From contig JAQJVL010000419.1 in assembly GCA_035578905.1 (NCBI GenBank), positions 62,001 through 126,000 of the forward strand: a stretch of DNA of 64,000 bases, in the 5' to 3' direction. Under the pieces are notes generated by a model. The model saw nothing but the letters and a program-made list of their open reading frames with translations. It was not told the DNA's origin and did not search any database. The DNA is from Stictocephala bisonia. Taxonomy: Eukaryota > Arthropoda > Insecta > Hemiptera > Membracidae. The translations under genes and the position numbers were made by a program. Below, in pieces: positions 35,087 to 44,865 of the stretch; the first letter of the stretch is position 1, and each line of letters opens with the position of its first letter.

Positions 35087-35428
35087 CATACAAATAATGA
35101 AAGCTAATTATAAATTTGCACCCATCTGTCGAGTGTCAAGTTACCCGGACTGTCGAGTTAGCGGGTGTCGAGTTAGCGAGGTTTTACTGTAACACCTTGT
35201 AAAATTGGCTTCGATAGTGTAGATGAGCAAGGACTTACCATCCATGTATCAATTGGTTTTAATAGAGTTTTAGTAACAGAGTAACGTATAATTGTGAATA
35301 TTTGCAAACTTTTTTATTTAAAAAAGTTTTCTAATTATATTGACAGAAAACACAGTTGTATGAAAATTCTGTACAGCTCATTAGTTGAGTGATACCACAT
35401 TTTACACTTGCTTGCTGATAGTTTAGAT

Positions 35429-35731
35429 CAGTGGTTCTCAACCTTTTAGCACTGGCCCTTTGAACACTGAAGATAGCTCACGCCTCCCCTCCAGTCAATA
35501 ATTGGTTGGTTCAAGTTAGAACAGTGAAATTATTAAACTGACGATGCTAACTCTACGTTAGCAAAAGCTGGGATGTAAAATAAAAATCCAGATATATTTA
35601 AATACAAAAGTTTATTTGATGGTTTTGAAAGATTTTGTTTTTTAACAAAATATATATTTTTTAATTTTTTTCTCTGTACCCTCACGCCTCCCCTAAAATT
35701 CTCTCACGCCCCCCCAGGTTGAGAACCACTG
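35429..35731. mobile_element. 303-bp hAT MITE (CAGTGGTTCTCAACCT)
   Basis: Perfect 16-bp terminal repeats CAGTGGTTCTCAACCT / AGGTTGAGAACCACTG are flanked by the perfect 8-bp duplication GTTTAGAT (35421-35428 and 35732-35739). Non-coding. This end sequence is the one known from hAT-Charlie-type MITEs of many animals. Its right end lies 77 bp before a wapl splice acceptor. Confidence 0.96.
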
Positions 35732-35808
35732 GTTTAGATAGTTCATACTGCATACAGAAATTGAATAACAGTAATATATTTCCACTAAAAATATATGTTT
35801 ATTTGTAG

Positions 35809-35910
35809 GAATATGAAATTTTTATTCGAAAACACCTCCCAGATGGAAACTTTGTCGTGATGTTGGCAGTACTGCAGAAGTTTTTCAACTTCATGACATT
35901 GACATCAGCT
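35809..35910 (+). CDS. wapl: wapl exon
   Basis: 34 codons in phase 0 on both sides: EYEIFIRKHLPDGNFVVMLA then VLQKFFNFMTLTSA. It aligns with the WAPL segment [33 protein letters not shown]..M...L.KF..FM.LT is conserved. The acceptor is tttgtag (ends 35808), the donor GTAAGT (35911). The exon is preceded at only 77 bp by a MITE, so the branch-point region may include MITE-adjacent sequence. Confidence 0.93.
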
Positions 35911-36898
35911 GTAAGTATGTCTTTTATAGAGTAAACTATGGTAAATAGAAGAAGATAAGGTAGGTATCATGGCGAGGATGTGCAGTAGACTGTTACTTAA
36001 CAGAGGCGAATCAGCTGGTTTTATTACTATCCTTAAACTAATGGTAACTAAATCTAAAAATCACATGGAAGCTTGCAGCTAAATAGTAAGCAAGCTAATT
36101 TCTACTAATAAGCTTAAATTAGAACCATGGCAATAAGAACAGATATTTTATATTTTTTGTTATTTTACTGGACTGCCACGTCGCAAGTGTGACGTTATCT
36201 AGAGGTGTACCACTTACTTTCTTTTCTAGTTACCGTGGAGTAAATTGAAGTTATTTCTGTAATTTAAAATATATTTTATTGAAACAAAATTAATTTAAAT
36301 AAGACAACTGGAAACAAACATAAAACTACTACATATTGCAAGATTTTACGGAAATGCCACTTTATTCCTCTTTAGTATTCTTTTTTTAGAGGATATTTTA
36401 AAAAAAAGAATGTTATCATTAATATTTCATTCTATAAATCTGTGAAGGCTTGTGGTTTTTTTTAATGAAATAGACACATCTACTCAAACAAGTCCATATT
36501 TCGTAATTCACATTTAAAAATAACCTTTTATCTATTGCAGTAGTTTTTTATTGTATGTTAAATTAGAGGGTATTAGACTGATGTGTTATGTTTGGGATGG
36601 GTAGGAGATAGTGATCTTCTTTGAGGACATACCTTTTCAGGAAGGCTAGAGAGGGACTTAACTTGAAACTGAATCTCTTTTAAGTGCATTTTGCCTTATC
36701 CTATATAATATTTTATGCGCTTTATACTCACTTAATGAAACACTAACACATTCTCTTAAATGAATTAAGATTGAGCTTTATTTCACGTGTGATAATTTTT
36801 CATGTAAAAACATATATGGTATGGTTTTTTTGTTAACTACCATTATTGTTTTTGTTTTATTTAAAATTATGTAATAGCTGAGTTTTATAGTTGGACAA
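35911..36898. other. wapl last intron, nothing recognised
   Basis: AT-rich, no ORF or repeat structure seen. A weak TAGAGGTGT match near 36201 is paired with CACCTCTA near 37405, but without target duplication. Confidence 0.45.
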
Positions 36899-37150
36899 AA
36901 AGTCCAAAAGTCATTACACTATAATAAAAATTTAAAATAAATAACAAATGATCTCCTGTCACCAAGCTAAATCCAGTCCATCAAGCCATTTAAGACCTGC
37001 CTCACTGATTCTATTTATGCTAGCTAATCCCTCCGTAAAACAGCGCAAGGGGCACTCTGAAACTATGTGATCCATTGTTCGGATAGACTCCCTGCAATCA
37101 GATGAGTAATCCACTGTCAATCCCCATGTGTATTTCCAGTAGTTACATCT
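36899..37150 (-). mobile_element. LINE C-terminal fragment (minus strand)
   Basis: Read on the minus strand it gives WGLTVDYSSDCRESIRTMDH, then IVSECPLRCFTEGL and WLDGLDLAW before a stop near 36962. This is the C-terminal DHIVxxCPLR...GG...WL.xL motif of R1/I-type or similar non-LTR proteins. It is followed by an AT-rich end ATGACTTTTGGACTTTTT. Confidence 0.65.
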
Positions 37151-37539
37151 GCCTACTGTATATTAAAGTCAAGTATGTCAAACAATCGAATTTGAAACTG
37201 CAGACCCAAATAATCAATACATTTTGATTCTAATATATTGTATTCACTAGTTGTTTCACTGTTGCCATTCAGATTATATTTTTGATCCATCCCGTTGTGG
37301 TTAAAGTTCAGAAAAATACTATTCATAGTTATACTAAGGATTATTTACCAATATTTTGAAAATTTTTTCTAGGACCAAACTTGGTGAACTTAGAGTTTTC
37401 GCACACCTCTAGTATTTTTATCTGTTATTTTGCCCATCTTAGTTGTGAGGCTCAATACCACACTTCAGTTAATCACTTGTAACAGTACGCAAGAGTGGAA
37501 AACTTATGAACTTAGACTCAGTTTTAGCTTGCTCATTGA

Positions 37540-37737
37540 ATTAGATTGACTGTGAATTGACACCAAATCAGTCATGCTATTTCGGGTCTATCCAAATTAT
37601 AGATCACATAGTTACAGAGTGCCTCCTGCGCTCTTTTACCAAGGGATTAACTAACATAAATAGAATCAATGAGGCAGGTCGTAAAGCGACAGGAGATATT
37701 TTTAATTTTTATTAATATTACGTGACTTTCGGACTTT
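37540..37737 (+). mobile_element. LINE C-terminal fragment (plus strand), inverted to 36899-37150
   Basis: Plus-strand reading DHIVTECLLRSFTKGLTNIN then RINEAGRKATGD. It is an inverted relative of the fragment at 36899-37150, alike over about 150 bases including the end ACTTTCGGACTTTA. The two copies differ at many positions, so they are separate old insertions or old arms of one inverted structure. Confidence 0.6.
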
Positions 37738-38076
37738 AATCCAAATATATAAGTTGGTTATAAAAAGTCCCTTCTCCCCCTACTTTTTTTCTACAGTTTA
37801 CATTTAATGTTTTTTCAGGCATGCCATTCATTATATAGGTAGAGATACTCTTAACCTTTAGACTGATTAGCCAAAAAATTAAAATTTTCCGAAAACTGAT
37901 AGGATTTTTGTCATGTGTTATCCCAAAAGTGATAGGCCTAAATTGGCGTTTTTGCAAGGGTTTTATTAAAAATGTAACTATGGTAATTAGTAACATATTT
38001 GCTTGAAAGTAGTCTTGGTCTTTAAATCTGTGATTTGTTTATAAGGGAAATCCATTTTAATAGAAACATTAACCAG

Positions 38077-38122
38077 AACACACACACACACACGTGCACG
38101 CACGCACACGCACACACACATA
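38077..38122. repeat. (AC)n / (ACGC) microsatellite
   Basis: AC repeat interrupted by GTGCACGCACGCACACGC in the middle. Confidence 0.93.
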
Positions 38123-38944
38123 TATTTTATTTTTATTTTATTTTATTTGCACGCTTTAGAACAGTTTACAAAACCAATTACACTAAAGCAGTTCAATTTA
38201 TTCTTAAATTTCATGCTGGGGTTTCTTGAGCTCACTTCATGCACATAATATAAACCATAATATTACTCTTATTAATAGATAAGTTAAATAAATAACCAAA
38301 AATAATACCAACAGTAACATGCTTTAACCTAAAAGTAATAATAAATACAATAATATAATAAATAACAAATGAGAAATATAGCCTACTCTGAAGATTCATA
38401 ACAGTAACTTAATATTGTATAAATTAGTGACTGATCATTTCTAATAACCAAATACAAACAGTAATAAATACAATTTAACCTTAACAACATTTAAGCGCGC
38501 ATACATATACACACACATATATATATATATGAAAAACAAATAAATAAATAATAATAATAAATAATAATACAGTAAAAATGGTGATCAACATACATCAGAT
38601 AACAAGATTATTTTACAACAAGGTATAAAAATAAAAATAGTCATACATTTAATAAACTCAACGCTGTTAGGCATTTTGATTTAAAAATGTTTGGAGGGTC
38701 AAAAAATATATCAATTTCCTGCTCACTAGAGATTAGTAAATTGTAAGCTCTCATGAACTGAAAAAGAGGGGAAAAAGAATGAGAGGCTGTGCGGCAGTAT
38801 GGGAGAGTGAAAAGAAGTTTATTTCTACTTCGGAAGGTAGGATATATGTATACATTTTTTAATACAATTATTTTCTTTTTGGAGTTATAAAACATACCAT
38901 ATACATATTTAGCTTATTGTTGTAGTATATCTTACAAGCATATT

Positions 38945-38990
38945 TAATATGAAATTTAATATTAATTTATTTATATTAAATTTCATATTA
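38945..38990. repeat. 18-bp perfect hairpin
   Basis: TAATATGAAATTTAATAT and its exact complement ATATTAAATTTCATATTA, separated by a 10-base AT spacer. It could be a small foldback or chance in AT-rich DNA, though 18 perfect pairs are unlikely by chance. Confidence 0.8.
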
Positions 38991-39614
38991 ATAGATCCTA
39001 AAAATTTGAAGTGTTGCATTAAAAATACTTGTCTTATGAATAAAATTTTAAAAATGACTTACATGTGTTAGACGTAATTTATTGGACATTGCCTTCATGC
39101 ACATGTAGCATTGTGAGTCTTTAATAATATAAAATGGCAATTTTACAGTAATTGCAACTTACTAATTAAAAAAAAATGACGAATAATAACATTTGGTTCA
39201 ATATTTACATATACAGTATCAAGTTTTTTTTACACACATTTATGCTAGAGACACTCAGCATGTACGTCTTGTCCACCCTTTATACAAGCTGTGCGAGACG
39301 CAAGACCTCCGTTTCTTTCCCTCAGAATCATTGTCCCGTGTACACATCTAAGGACATTTTACTTTTCCATCTAACACAACAACAATTATCAGTCAAAGGG
39401 TTCAGTATTGTGGAAAATTGGGAGTAATCTGAGGTCCAAGATATAGGAATCAACTTCCGAATTCTTTGTCATATAACATGTCTGTTAACATTGCCTTTTC
39501 AACCAGAAAACAATGATAAATTTAAAATTGTAAAGGGTTGTACGGTTTCTTTTTTTTATCTCAGTTTATTTTTTATAAATATTTAGAGAAAATTTCTTTA
39601 ATATTTTCACATTG

Positions 39615-40330
39615 GAAACGGTACAACCTACTAAAACCCTTTTGAATATTAAATATACCATAATTTTCAAGGTGAAAAGGAATGTTAATAAACATGACTG
39701 TCTTCATTTTACAAATTTTAAGCCAACTTCTATATCTTTAACCTACTGATATCTTGGAAAGGGTACAACCCTTTTGAACTTTAAATATACCGTTGTTTTC
39801 AGGGTGAAAAGGTAATGGTTATTAGACATGTTGCATGACTGTCTTCATATTACAAATTTTAAGCCAACTTCTATATCTTTAACCTACTGATATCTTGGAA
39901 AGGGTACAACCCTTTTGAACTTTAAATATACTGTTGTTTTCAGGGTGAAAAGGTAATGGTTATTAGACATGTTGCATGACTGTCTTCATATTACAAATTT
40001 TAAGCCAACTTCTATATCTTTAACCTACTGATATCTTGGAAAGAGTACAACCCTTTGGAATTTTGAATACACCGTTGTTTTCAGGGTGAAAAGGCAATGT
40101 TATTAGATGTGTCGCATGACTGTCTTCTCATTACAAATTATAATTTGACTTCAATTAAGTCAACTACTACATCTTTAACCTACTGATATTTTGGAAACGG
40201 TAAAAACCTTTGGAATTATTAATATACCATTGGTTTAGGGTGAAAAGGCAAGGTTACTAGACATGTTGCGTGACCATCTTCTCATAGAATTTTGAAGTTG
40301 ACTCCTATATCTTCGACCTCAAGTTATTCC
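39615..40330. repeat. 141-bp tandem array, about 5 copies
   Basis: ACCTACTGATATCTTGGAAA recurs at 39741, 39882 and 40023 (period 141), then more diverged at 40178. The unit includes GGGTGAAAAGG, CATGACTGTCTTC and AAATTTTAAGCCAACTTCTA. Copies decay toward both ends. It lies in the last wapl intron. Confidence 0.93.
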
Positions 40331-40974
40331 CAATATTCCATAATAATTAAAAAGTTAGAACATCTTCCTACATAATGAATGGTATCACTTTAAACAATTT
40401 TAAATATAAATTGTAGAAAAATAGTGGGACAAAGTGACTTTATAACCACCCTGTAAATCAAAGCTTTTATATTTTTTTAAATTAATAAATGGTAGCTGAC
40501 AACAAACCATAATCTATATATACATACATACCTGAAAAATACATGTACCAAAGACAGGAAAGGATGAAAAAAGCCTGAATAAGCAAGTATATATATTTCT
40601 TAGAGGATATGTGTCTCTCTATTGTGTATCACAAATCATTTTCTGGAACAGCTCCTTGAAATGAGCGTCCTGATAACATCAAAAACCTGGATGAGTACTC
40701 TCACTTCGGGGAAGAGATTAGGTGTCTTTTGTGGCGGGATATGCAGGGATGGTGGGCAGGTGTTGGTGAGGGTTTGTGGTGTATGCGGCTTGAATAAATG
40801 AATGATGTATGTGTGTTTGTAATCATTGATATAGATTGTTTCATTTATTTGCACTTTTTTCATCCTTGGCAGTGTTCCTGTCTTTGTTGCAGGTATTTTT
40901 CAGGTATTATCATTAAATTTGTCATTTATCATCACTTGATAGCATACATATTCTAACTATTGATGTGTCTGTAG
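40331..40974. other. End of wapl last intron
   Basis: Contains AAATGGTAGCTGACAACAAA followed by CCATA at 40487-40511, a 25-base stretch that recurs exactly at 52377-52401. The intron ends with acceptor ctgtag at 40974. Confidence 0.6.
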
Positions 40975-41070
40975 GCTGGCTCAGGGAGCAGTAGGGGCAT
41001 CAAGGCCACAGAAATGGTCATCAAATACCTTAGTGAGAGTGATAAGGCACTTATGGGACACAATACATGA
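40975..41070 (+). CDS. wapl: wapl last coding exon
   Basis: 31 codons and the TGA stop at 41068-41070. AGSGSSRGIKATEMVIKYLS then ESDKALMGHNT. It matches the end of WAPL ([20 protein letters not shown] type): a short glycine/serine loop and a final amphipathic helix. The C-terminus is about 11 residues longer than the vertebrate form. The acceptor is gtctgtag (ends 40974). The five exons in the window total 549 bases, 183 codons including the stop, with no frame breaks, so the host gene appears functional. A consensus-like donor GGGTAAGT follows the stop at 41095-41102. Confidence 0.92.
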   Translation, partial: AGSGSSRGIKATEMVIKYLSESDKALMGHNT

Positions 41071-41823
41071 GGACTGACTAGAGACCTTCCTTTAGGGTAA
41101 GTACAATGTAACTATGCTCAAACTGTTACTGGTGGGTTTCAAGCAGTTACAATGATAATGACTGCAGAAATTAAATTTTTGGTTCAAGAGCATTTTATAA
41201 AATGGTTTTGAAGAGCGCTTTGGTTTTCAAAAAGGGCAATTAATCAATAACTTAACTGGCTGTGCATTGCATCAATACTGTGTTCAGAAAAAAATCTGAC
41301 TCATGAATGATGATGGCAAGCATATTATTTTATTATAAATATAGTTTTACTATAATATTTTATTCTAAAATGTCTTAATTTAACACTTCAGTTGATCAAT
41401 CAATAATTAACTATCGACAGATAATGGATCAGTGAATTAATCAATAATCGGTTGATAAGTGATCAATCAGGGAAAGAATAAACTGTGATCTTAGGATAAA
41501 TTAACCCCAATCATTAAACAATTAATAATAAATCAAGGAATGGTGACAAAAGTTAAGCGTCTAATAAACAAACAATCAAATTAGATAGTCAAGTTAATAT
41601 GTTAAGTTAAAAAGCAATTTAAAGTATAACGTTCATTTCACTAATCATATTGAAAATATTCCACATATTCCATTCAATCATTTTCATATATTATAATAAA
41701 ATGCGTACCACATAGGTACACATTTCATGCCATGGTTCTACTACAACAAATAATAATAAAAGCACTAAAAATTATTATTTATCACACATAAATTATTATA
41801 TTACAAGTCCTTTCCCTAAATCA
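41071..41823. other. wapl 3' UTR and downstream
   Basis: Directly after the stop is a donor-like site at 41097. AATAAA-type motifs occur farther on, for example near 41475, but I cannot fix the mRNA end. Confidence 0.45.
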
Positions 41824-41825
41824 TA

Positions 41826-42594
41826 CGAGGCGTGTTTTTAAAGTAAGTACCGTTTTTAAATTACGCCGCCACAGCGCTGCGGTCGCCGTTTAGCGCATGC
41901 ACGCCGTGTAGCCACATCTGTTGGGAAGCCACAGACGCCATTACGGAACCATCCGATCGAGTCTACATCTGTTTGCGTGATTTTAAAATGACTCCACCTA
42001 TTGAGAATCCCGCCGACTGTAAAGTGCATGCTGTAATACGGTTTCTCTGTGGTCAAGGCTTTAAAGCAGTTGACATTCATCACCAAATCAGTGAAGTGTA
42101 TGGTGAAAACATTATGAGTGATGGAATGGTTCGGAAATGGGTTAGGGCCTTTAAAGATGGCCGTACAAACTTTCCTGATGAGTAATGACTGATTATGAAG
42201 ACCGATGGGTAATGACTGAAGGTCGCCCACTTCGTTCCTCATCATGAAAGTTTGTACGGCCATCTTTAAAGGTCCTAACCCATTTCCGAACCATTCCATC
42301 ACACATAATGTTATTACCATACACTTCACTGATTTGGTGATGAATTTCAACTGCTTTGAAGCCTTGAACACAGAGAAACCGTATTACAGCACGCACTTTA
42401 CAGTCGGCGGGATTCTCAATAGGTGGAGTCATTTTAAAATCACGCAAACAGATGTAGACTCGATCGGATGGTTCCGTAATGGCGTCTGTGGCTTCCCAAC
42501 AGATGTGGCTACACGGCGCGCATGCGCTAAACGGCGACCGCAGCGCTGTGGCGGCGTAATTTAAAAACGGTACTTACTTTAAAAACACGCCTCG
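41826..42594. mobile_element. mariner-derived palindrome: two 5' halves head to head
   Basis: TA flanks both ends (41824-41825, 42595-42596) and both ends read CGAGGCGTGTTTTTAAAGTA. The two arms of about 360 bases are nearly identical inverted copies of a mariner 5' end plus the N-terminal part of its transposase (MTPPIENPADCKVHAVIRFL, MVRKWVRAFKDGRTN). The plus arm stops at DE; the minus arm continues to DEERSGRPSVIT (to 42193). No catalytic domain remains. The unit can be mobilised only in trans, if at all. Confidence 0.93.
41988..42447. pseudogene. Two inverted mariner transposase N-termini
   Basis: The plus-strand copy runs from 41988 (MTPPIENP) to the TAA at 42183-42185. The minus-strand copy runs from 42432 (same Met; open frame from 42447) to 42193. 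Both hold the first helix-turn-helix (RFLCGQGFKAVDIHHQISEV) and start of the second (YGENIMSDGMVRKWV) of Tc1/mariner transposases. The DDD core is absent from both. They would encode 65-85-residue DNA-binding fragments at most. Confidence 0.85.
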
Positions 42595-42596
42595 TA

Positions 42597-43510
42597 TTAG
42601 TACTGACTTTAAACTCACCCAATGTGTCTTGATAACTAATATAAATAGATAACTAATGCTTGCTCTATGTTTGGAAACCAACACTTTGGGACTAATTAAT
42701 TAAATTTTTTGACTGCAGAACAAGGCTATGTGGATCATTTTAGTCTCAGCAAAAAATAGTAATTTAAAAATATATTCTATATCAAATCAAAATTCACTTT
42801 ATTCATATTTGTACAGTATGATTCAGTACAGGAATGGCACCACTAAGTGAGTTTCTCACAAAAAACTGGGCAGAATATGACTTTGTTACGTAGTCATGGT
42901 ATAAATAATGGCTAATGTATTTATACCATTATTGACGTACTATATACATTTGTAATGAAATGTTTCTTTGGTGAATAAAGTATCACATTCCTTTCACTAC
43001 AGAAATATTACAAATAATAGATATTAGCTAATAATTAAGTTACAGTTTACTTTACAATTTGTCTAAATTGTATAACTTTATAATAATATAAAGTTGTATA
43101 ATTAATTTCATTATTCTTGTATAACTTAAACTGTTTTACATTTAAAGTCTTTTTCAGCCTTTTGAGTTTGCAGACACCTCTTATTTGATTCATAAGTACA
43201 TTTAAGAAAGTTTATTTTTTAACATTGCTTTTCAGTATCCATTATTTTATTTTACTAATTAACTAGGAGTGCATAGAACACTAAATTCGATAGAAAATTA
43301 AAAATAAGTATGGCAGCCTTAAGTTTGTGATTGCAAGGCATATCTAATTTCATGTTTGGTATGAATACAATGTAAATAAATGCATATTTCATAAGTTTTA
43401 CATTAAATAACAATAATCCTTATCAAGACATTTTTCAGTTAATTCGTTGTGCCTTGTTTCAAATTTTTGTATTCTTAGCCAGGACATTAATATTTCTCCT
43501 GATTCTGCCT
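42597..43510. other. Intergenic, with a LINE 3' end at 42782
   Basis: At 42782-42890 the sequence ATCAAATCAAAATTCACTTT, then ATTCATATTTGTACAG, has the same build as the minus-strand LINE 3' ends at 2246 and 44680 (TGATT-type tail, then AATAAAG-like motif). It is probably a short minus-strand LINE 3' remnant. Nothing else is seen. Confidence 0.45.
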
Positions 43511-43511
43511 A

Positions 43512-44601
43512 CGAGGTCTGTTCAATAAATACGTGAACTGGTGCAATCTGGCGGCCATGACGCGGACTACAGCCCCTTCCACTAGTGGCGCTAGTTGCCT
43601 GCGACCCAGTGAGCCGTCATTGCTTGATGGATCTTCGAGCTGTGCATATTGTGCTGTTTATGTCACTTTTTTGTTGTTATTTTTCTTGTTTGTCGAAAAT
43701 GGAAATTGACGACATTAAAGAGCAACGAATCAAGTTTTTGGTGAAATGCGGTAAAAGCTACCACGAAATTAATGAAATGATTATGGCTGTTTATGGAGAT
43801 AATACTCTGTAGAAAACATCTGTTTTGAAGTGGATGAAGCGTTTTAAAATGGCCGACAAGACGGCATGGATGATGCAAGGCCAGGGCGACCTTCAACTTC
43901 CTGTGTTGACGACAACATCAATCGTGTGCGGTCTCTTCTCTTGTCCTTACCGATTGTCAAAAAACTGTTCGATATGAGTATGACATTTAACTAAAATCAC
44001 AAAGCAAGGAGTAGAAAGCAAAAGATGACCCTCGAACCAAAAAATCAAGAAAAAGCCGATCAAAAATCAAAGTCATGCTCCTTGTTTTTTTTGATGTGGA
44101 AAGTGTTGTCCATCATGAGTTTTTTCCTGAAGGACAAACCGTCAGTGCTGAGCTCTACCTTATGGTTCTCAAGCATTTGAGAGATCGTGTACGACCGAAT
44201 TTGATTCAAGGCAATGGATGGATCGATCCTTCACCATGACAATACACCTGCACATTTAGCATTGATTGTTCGCCAGTTTCTGACTAAAAATTCAATCACG
44301 GTCCTTGATCGCCCTCCTTATTCGCCAGATCACGCCCCCTGTGGCTTTTTCTTATTTTCTAAATGCAAAAATGTCATGAGGGGACATCAATGGGAAGATG
44401 TGGAAACAATAAACGATGAGAAAACTAAAAAGCCTAACTGCCGAGGACTTCCAAGAGTGCTTTGAACAGTGGAAAAGAAGATGGAATAAGTGCATAGCAA
44501 CGAATGAGGAATACATTGAAGGGGACAAAATAAATTTAGACTTAACTTTAGAAAATAAGGTTTTTAAGGTCTCAGTTCGCTTATTTATTGGACAGTCCTT
44601 G
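43512..44601 (+). mobile_element. Decayed mariner-like element, 1,090 bp
   Basis: The left end CGAGGTCTGTTCAATAAATA and the right end (minus strand) CAAGGACTGTCCAATAAATA, each followed by CGTGAACTG / AGCGAACTG, are good inverted repeats. TA flanks both (43510-43511, 44602-44603). One broken transposase on the plus strand fills the interior. The length is slightly below the usual 1.25-1.3 kb because of internal deletions. Confidence 0.92.
43699..44570 (+). pseudogene. mariner-like transposase, broken
   Basis: Starts MEIDDIKEQRIKFLVKCGKS and gives the N-terminal HTH up to YGDNTL, then a TAG (43810-43812) followed in frame by KTSVLKWMKRFK. Further frameshifts follow. The catalytic region is readable in pieces: LFFDVESVVHHEF (first Asp), ILHHDNTPAHLALI (second Asp), and PPYSPDHAPCGFFLFSKCK, in which the third catalytic Asp of PYSPDLAPCDFF is replaced by Gly. 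The C-terminus ends RRWNKCIATNEEYIEGDK. The missing third acid and several breaks make it inactive. Confidence 0.88.
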
Positions 44602-44865
44602 TAGAACCCAAAAATTACTTCTGTCCATCCCTAGAACTTGTAGTAGATAATTAGAGCTCAGCAAACCTGGACGTTGATATCAATCAATCAATCAATCGTT
44701 TATTGCCATGTTACATATTACAGTATCGACAAAGTCATAGTACAGCATACATGCTAAGTCCAAAAATATATCAATAATTTCTTATTTCTATACACAAATA
44801 GAATCAAAAATGTCAATGTAAACTCTACAGAACATAATTGTTAAAACACAGATATATTATTAATG

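Larger units (their letters stand above)
28696..35189 (-). mobile_element. pogo/Tigger element B, interrupted by a hAT transposon
   Basis: Terminal inverted repeats of 25 bases, CAGTAAAACCTCGCTAACTC followed by GACAC, are perfect at both ends and flanked by TA (28694-28695, 35190-35191). Several subterminal GTCGAGTT motifs follow. Without the nested 4.2-kb hAT element the length is about 2.28 kb. The transposase is on the minus strand (30534 to 28925). It lies in the third wapl intron, antisense to the gene. Confidence 0.95.
37738..39614. other. wapl last intron, simple repeats only
   Basis: Contains an AC/GCAC microsatellite at 38077-38122, a short AC/TA tract at 38508-38530 and a hairpin at 38945-38990. 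No coding content recognised. Confidence 0.5.

Noticed and set aside
36200..37412. Possible hAT element with CTAGAGGTGT ends
   Set aside because: Short, imperfect ends and unrelated 8-bp flanks.
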